DNA of 7,053 bases, taken from positions 1 through 7,053 of the forward strand of contig CAMDMN010000112.1 in NCBI GenBank assembly GCA_945901965.1, given 5' to 3'. The DNA comes from Legionella genomosp. 1 (GTDB taxonomy: Bacteria; Pseudomonadota; Gammaproteobacteria; Legionellales; Legionellaceae). Of this stretch, positions 6,906-7,053 are shown piece by piece. The notes under the pieces are model-generated. The model was given only the letters and a program-made list of their open reading frames with translations, was not told the origin of the DNA and ran no database searches. A program made the position numbers and the translations under genes. Within the stretch, counting starts at the first letter, position 1; each line of letters starts with the position of its first letter.

Positions 6906-6971
6906 TCCGAGCCACGACCGTTAGGGAGTGGAAATTTTAAGAACTCCACTCCCTAACGGTCGTGGCTCGGA
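6906..6971. repeat. 27-bp perfect inverted repeat with 12-base loop (palindromic intergenic element)
   Basis: The left arm 6906-6932 (TCCGAGCCACGACCGTTAGG and seven further bases) is the exact reverse complement of 6945-6971. The loop is the AT-rich AATTTTAAGAAC. The GC-rich arms stand out from AT-rich surroundings. No T tract follows on either strand, so a simple rho-independent terminator is unlikely. It is more like a mobile or amplified palindromic element, or a strong mRNA-end hairpin for a convergent pair. Confidence 0.85.
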
Positions 6972-7053
6972 GTTACGATCACTTGCCAAGATAAAATTAA
7001 CTTGTGGGTAATGATATGGCCAAGACCCAACCTACTATGTTATTAAGATAGCG

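Larger units (their letters stand above)
6616..7053. other. noncoding region downstream of the helicase-repeat gene
   Basis: No open reading frame longer than about 25 codons with a plausible start was found on the plus strand. The region contains a stem-loop at 6652-6689 and a long perfect inverted repeat at 6906-6971, listed separately. The stretch between them (6690-6905) is AT-rich and I see nothing interpretable in it. A gene may begin beyond 7053. Confidence 0.6.

Noticed and set aside
6882..6956. 24-codon plus-strand open frame running through the long inverted repeat
   Set aside because: No ribosome binding site of note, and its codons are dictated by the palindrome.
6906..6971. Rho-independent terminator
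   Set aside because: No T run follows the stem on either strand, and the stem is longer than usual for a terminator.
1..7053. CRISPR array
   Set aside because: No set of regularly spaced direct repeats with unique spacers was found; the repeats seen are inverted or protein-level.

Overview
This AT-rich 7.05 kb window looks like chromosomal accessory DNA from a gammaproteobacterium. The gene style suggests Legionella, Coxiella or Berkiella relatives: a very large multidomain protein ending in degenerate ankyrin-like repeats, a bacterial thiopurine methyltransferase, a PAS/HD-GYP regulator, and intergenic palindromic repeats. This placement is an inference from style, because there is no rRNA or other marker gene here.

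Layout. (1) Positions 1-225, minus strand: the left end of an IS3-family insertion sequence, with the N-terminus of its OrfA transposase running off the window edge. A possible half of a palindromic repeat abuts it. (2) 283-948, minus strand: tpm, thiopurine S-methyltransferase, complete. (3) 949-1312: a divergent intergenic region holding two 30-base palindromic elements in inverted orientation (1012-1142). (4) 1313-2671, plus strand: a soluble sensor with two PAS domains and an HD-GYP cyclic-di-GMP phosphodiesterase domain. (5) 2728-6615, plus strand: a 1295-residue protein with a RelE/ParE-like N-terminus, a complete superfamily 1 (UvrD-like) helicase core, a Ser/Ala-rich linker with a short coiled coil, and eight tandem repeats of about 48 residues with signature IPxxAW...SPLxWL. 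(6) 6616-7053: noncoding DNA with an 11-bp stem-loop just after the large gene and a 27-bp perfect inverted repeat at 6906-6971.

How the genes relate. Tpm is a stand-alone detoxification enzyme transcribed away from the rest. The HD-GYP gene and the helicase-repeat gene are codirectional and 56 bases apart, so they may share a transcript, but nothing in the sequence shows a functional link. The most novel object is the helicase-repeat fusion. The N-terminal RelE-like plus SF1 helicase arrangement resembles a known bacterial protein architecture. The C-terminal IPxxAW repeat solenoid makes it unusual and could be a protein-binding platform in a host-interaction or defence protein.
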